Shown here piece after piece: positions 62,888-64,000 of a DNA stretch of 64,000 nucleotides. The notes beneath the pieces are model-generated. The model saw only the letters and a program-made list of their open reading frames with translations, ran no database searches and was not told the DNA's origin. Within the stretch, counting starts at the first letter, position 1; each line of letters opens with the position of its first letter. The translations under genes and the position numbers were made by a program. Origin of the DNA: Amyelois transitella. Its lineage: Eukaryota; Arthropoda; Insecta; Lepidoptera; Pyralidae. The stretch covers positions 4,281,001-4,345,000 of the forward strand of contig NC_083507.1 of NCBI RefSeq assembly GCF_032362555.1. The letters run 5' to 3'.

Positions 62888-64000
62888 ATGTGGGTTTAAT
62901 TTTTCACATTTTTTTTTTAAAGAATAAATTAATTATGTATTGTGATGCGAGCAGTGTTAGCTGCTGATACAGAAGAAGGTGGCGCTGTCTCAAAGTGATT
63001 TGTGAATTTGAAGCCATCCAAAAACTTTGTAATTACATCTTCTTTACCAGACGGAATTACCATATATAGGTAATATTCACTTATATTTAAGTTCCTTAAA
63101 ATTTATATATCCTACTAATATTATAAATGCGAAAGTTTGTGAGTATGTCAGGATGTCACTATGTATGTTTGTTACTCTTTCACGTGTAGGTAGTTGAAGA
63201 CCCAGAATAACATATAAGCTTAATACTTTTTATGCCGGAGTTCCCACGGGATTGATAGGGTTTCCATGTGGACGAAGGGCGGCCTCTAGTCATAAATAAA
63301 CCAGTAGTTAGGCCTGTAGAGAAGGAAACCTTGTGACGTTGTGTCTCGTATCGTGAAATATGTACTTCCTTCTGCATCTGACCCATGATCCAGCCATCTA
63401 GCTAGAGCGTCTTTAGATGTTGGTCGAGATTAATATTATTACACCATATTTAGGTTTCTATAGTGGGGGGAGTACTGTGGTGACATCTCTACGTCATAAG
63501 TCAGCTAAACACGGGATGCGGTAGCGCTGCAATAACAGCGAGTATGTTAAATCGCGATATTCAAGTTTCCACGGATTGGAGCGTGTAAACAACTTCCGAC
63601 TGTAGTAATTTTTTAATGCAAAAAAATATTTTTTATACACATAATAATTAATGAATTATTGAGCTAACGGTACCAGCTTTCAGTATAATCAAAGTGTGTA
63701 TAGTACATGTAGTGTGTACATAGTATCTCTATTTAGTTTGTGGTGTGTACTCTGTGTAGAAGGAGTGGAACATTGGTTTTTCTGTAATTGTTTGCAATTG
63801 GTAACTATGGTAACGTTTGTTCTGCTATCATAAGTGGACACAAGTGTCACACGCTGCCTTTCAATATTTTAAATATTGTTATAAATTCAATAATATGCGT
63901 AAAAATCTTTCAGATAATCGATTTGATAATCAGTTTTAAAGAAGTGTCGATTTTTAAGTAATGATTTAGTATTTGAGGTATATTTTGAAAGTACCTATGT
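62888..64000. other. Region downstream of EXOSC2
   Basis: Contains the EXOSC2 3' end, one short intact Helitron (63110-63289) and otherwise sequence in which I see no gene. Any gene to the right starts beyond the window or is not recognisable here. Confidence 0.5.
63110..63289 (+). mobile_element. Short non-autonomous Helitron, complete (180 bp)
   Basis: Starts TCCTACTAATATTATAAATG, contains GTATGTTTGTTACTCTTTCA and CCGGAGTTCCCACGGGATTG, and ends GGACGAAGGGCGGCCTCTAG. Flanks are A (63109) and T (63290), with no duplication, as expected for Helitrons. Confidence 0.82.

Overview
This is a 64 kb piece of an insect nuclear genome, almost certainly from a moth or butterfly (Lepidoptera). The DNA is AT-rich and its genes have GT-AG introns. 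It carries several repeat types that I recognise as lepidopteran: Helitrons of the Lep1 kind (5' TCTATACTAATATTATAA, 3' CTAG after a GC hairpin), many copies of one SINE-like retroposon, RTE and jockey/CR1-type LINE remains, and the recurrent word GTAGGTACCTAC. A noctuoid moth is likely but not proven.

Eight protein genes can be read with splice-consistent exons. Left block (1-16.4 kb): XRCC2 homologue (minus, runs off the left edge), torsin AAA+ ATPase (plus, 6 exons), ATG5 (minus, 5 exons, with a jockey/CR1-type LINE in intron 3) and EMG1/NEP1 (plus, 3 exons), the last two head to head over 447 bp. Centre (16.4-49.4 kb): one compact intronless gene, brinker (36.7-37.4 kb), between about 20 kb and 12 kb of gene-free DNA. 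Right block: a small secreted Kazal-like protein (plus, 4 coding exons), MED18 (minus, 5 exons) and EXOSC2/RRP4 (plus, 5 exons). The flanking genes are mostly housekeeping (DNA repair, ER/nuclear-envelope ATPase, autophagy, ribosome biogenesis, Mediator, RNA exosome).

The main discovery is in the gene-free DNA. Reading both strands for the Drosophila Schnurri/Mad/Medea silencer consensus GRCGNC-N5-GTCTG gives seven exact matches, at 20771, 20818, 28532, 28575, 35705, 38565 and 38593. All lie between 16 kb upstream and 2 kb downstream of the brinker start, and I found none elsewhere in the window. About 0.2 would be expected by chance in the whole window. Six form same-orientation pairs (start-to-start 47, 43 and 28 bp) inside short GC-rich islands. 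Brinker is the classic target repressed by Dpp/BMP through this element in Drosophila, so the window appears to hold a distributed BMP-responsive silencer array.

Other notable items: the XRCC2 homologue has no Walker A motif; there is a roughly 215-bp-arm inverted repeat and three near-perfect hairpins in the non-coding DNA; and there are well-delimited non-autonomous DNA transposons (a PIF/Harbinger derivative with TTA duplications, a hAT MITE with a perfect 8-bp duplication, and Helitrons with A/T flanks).
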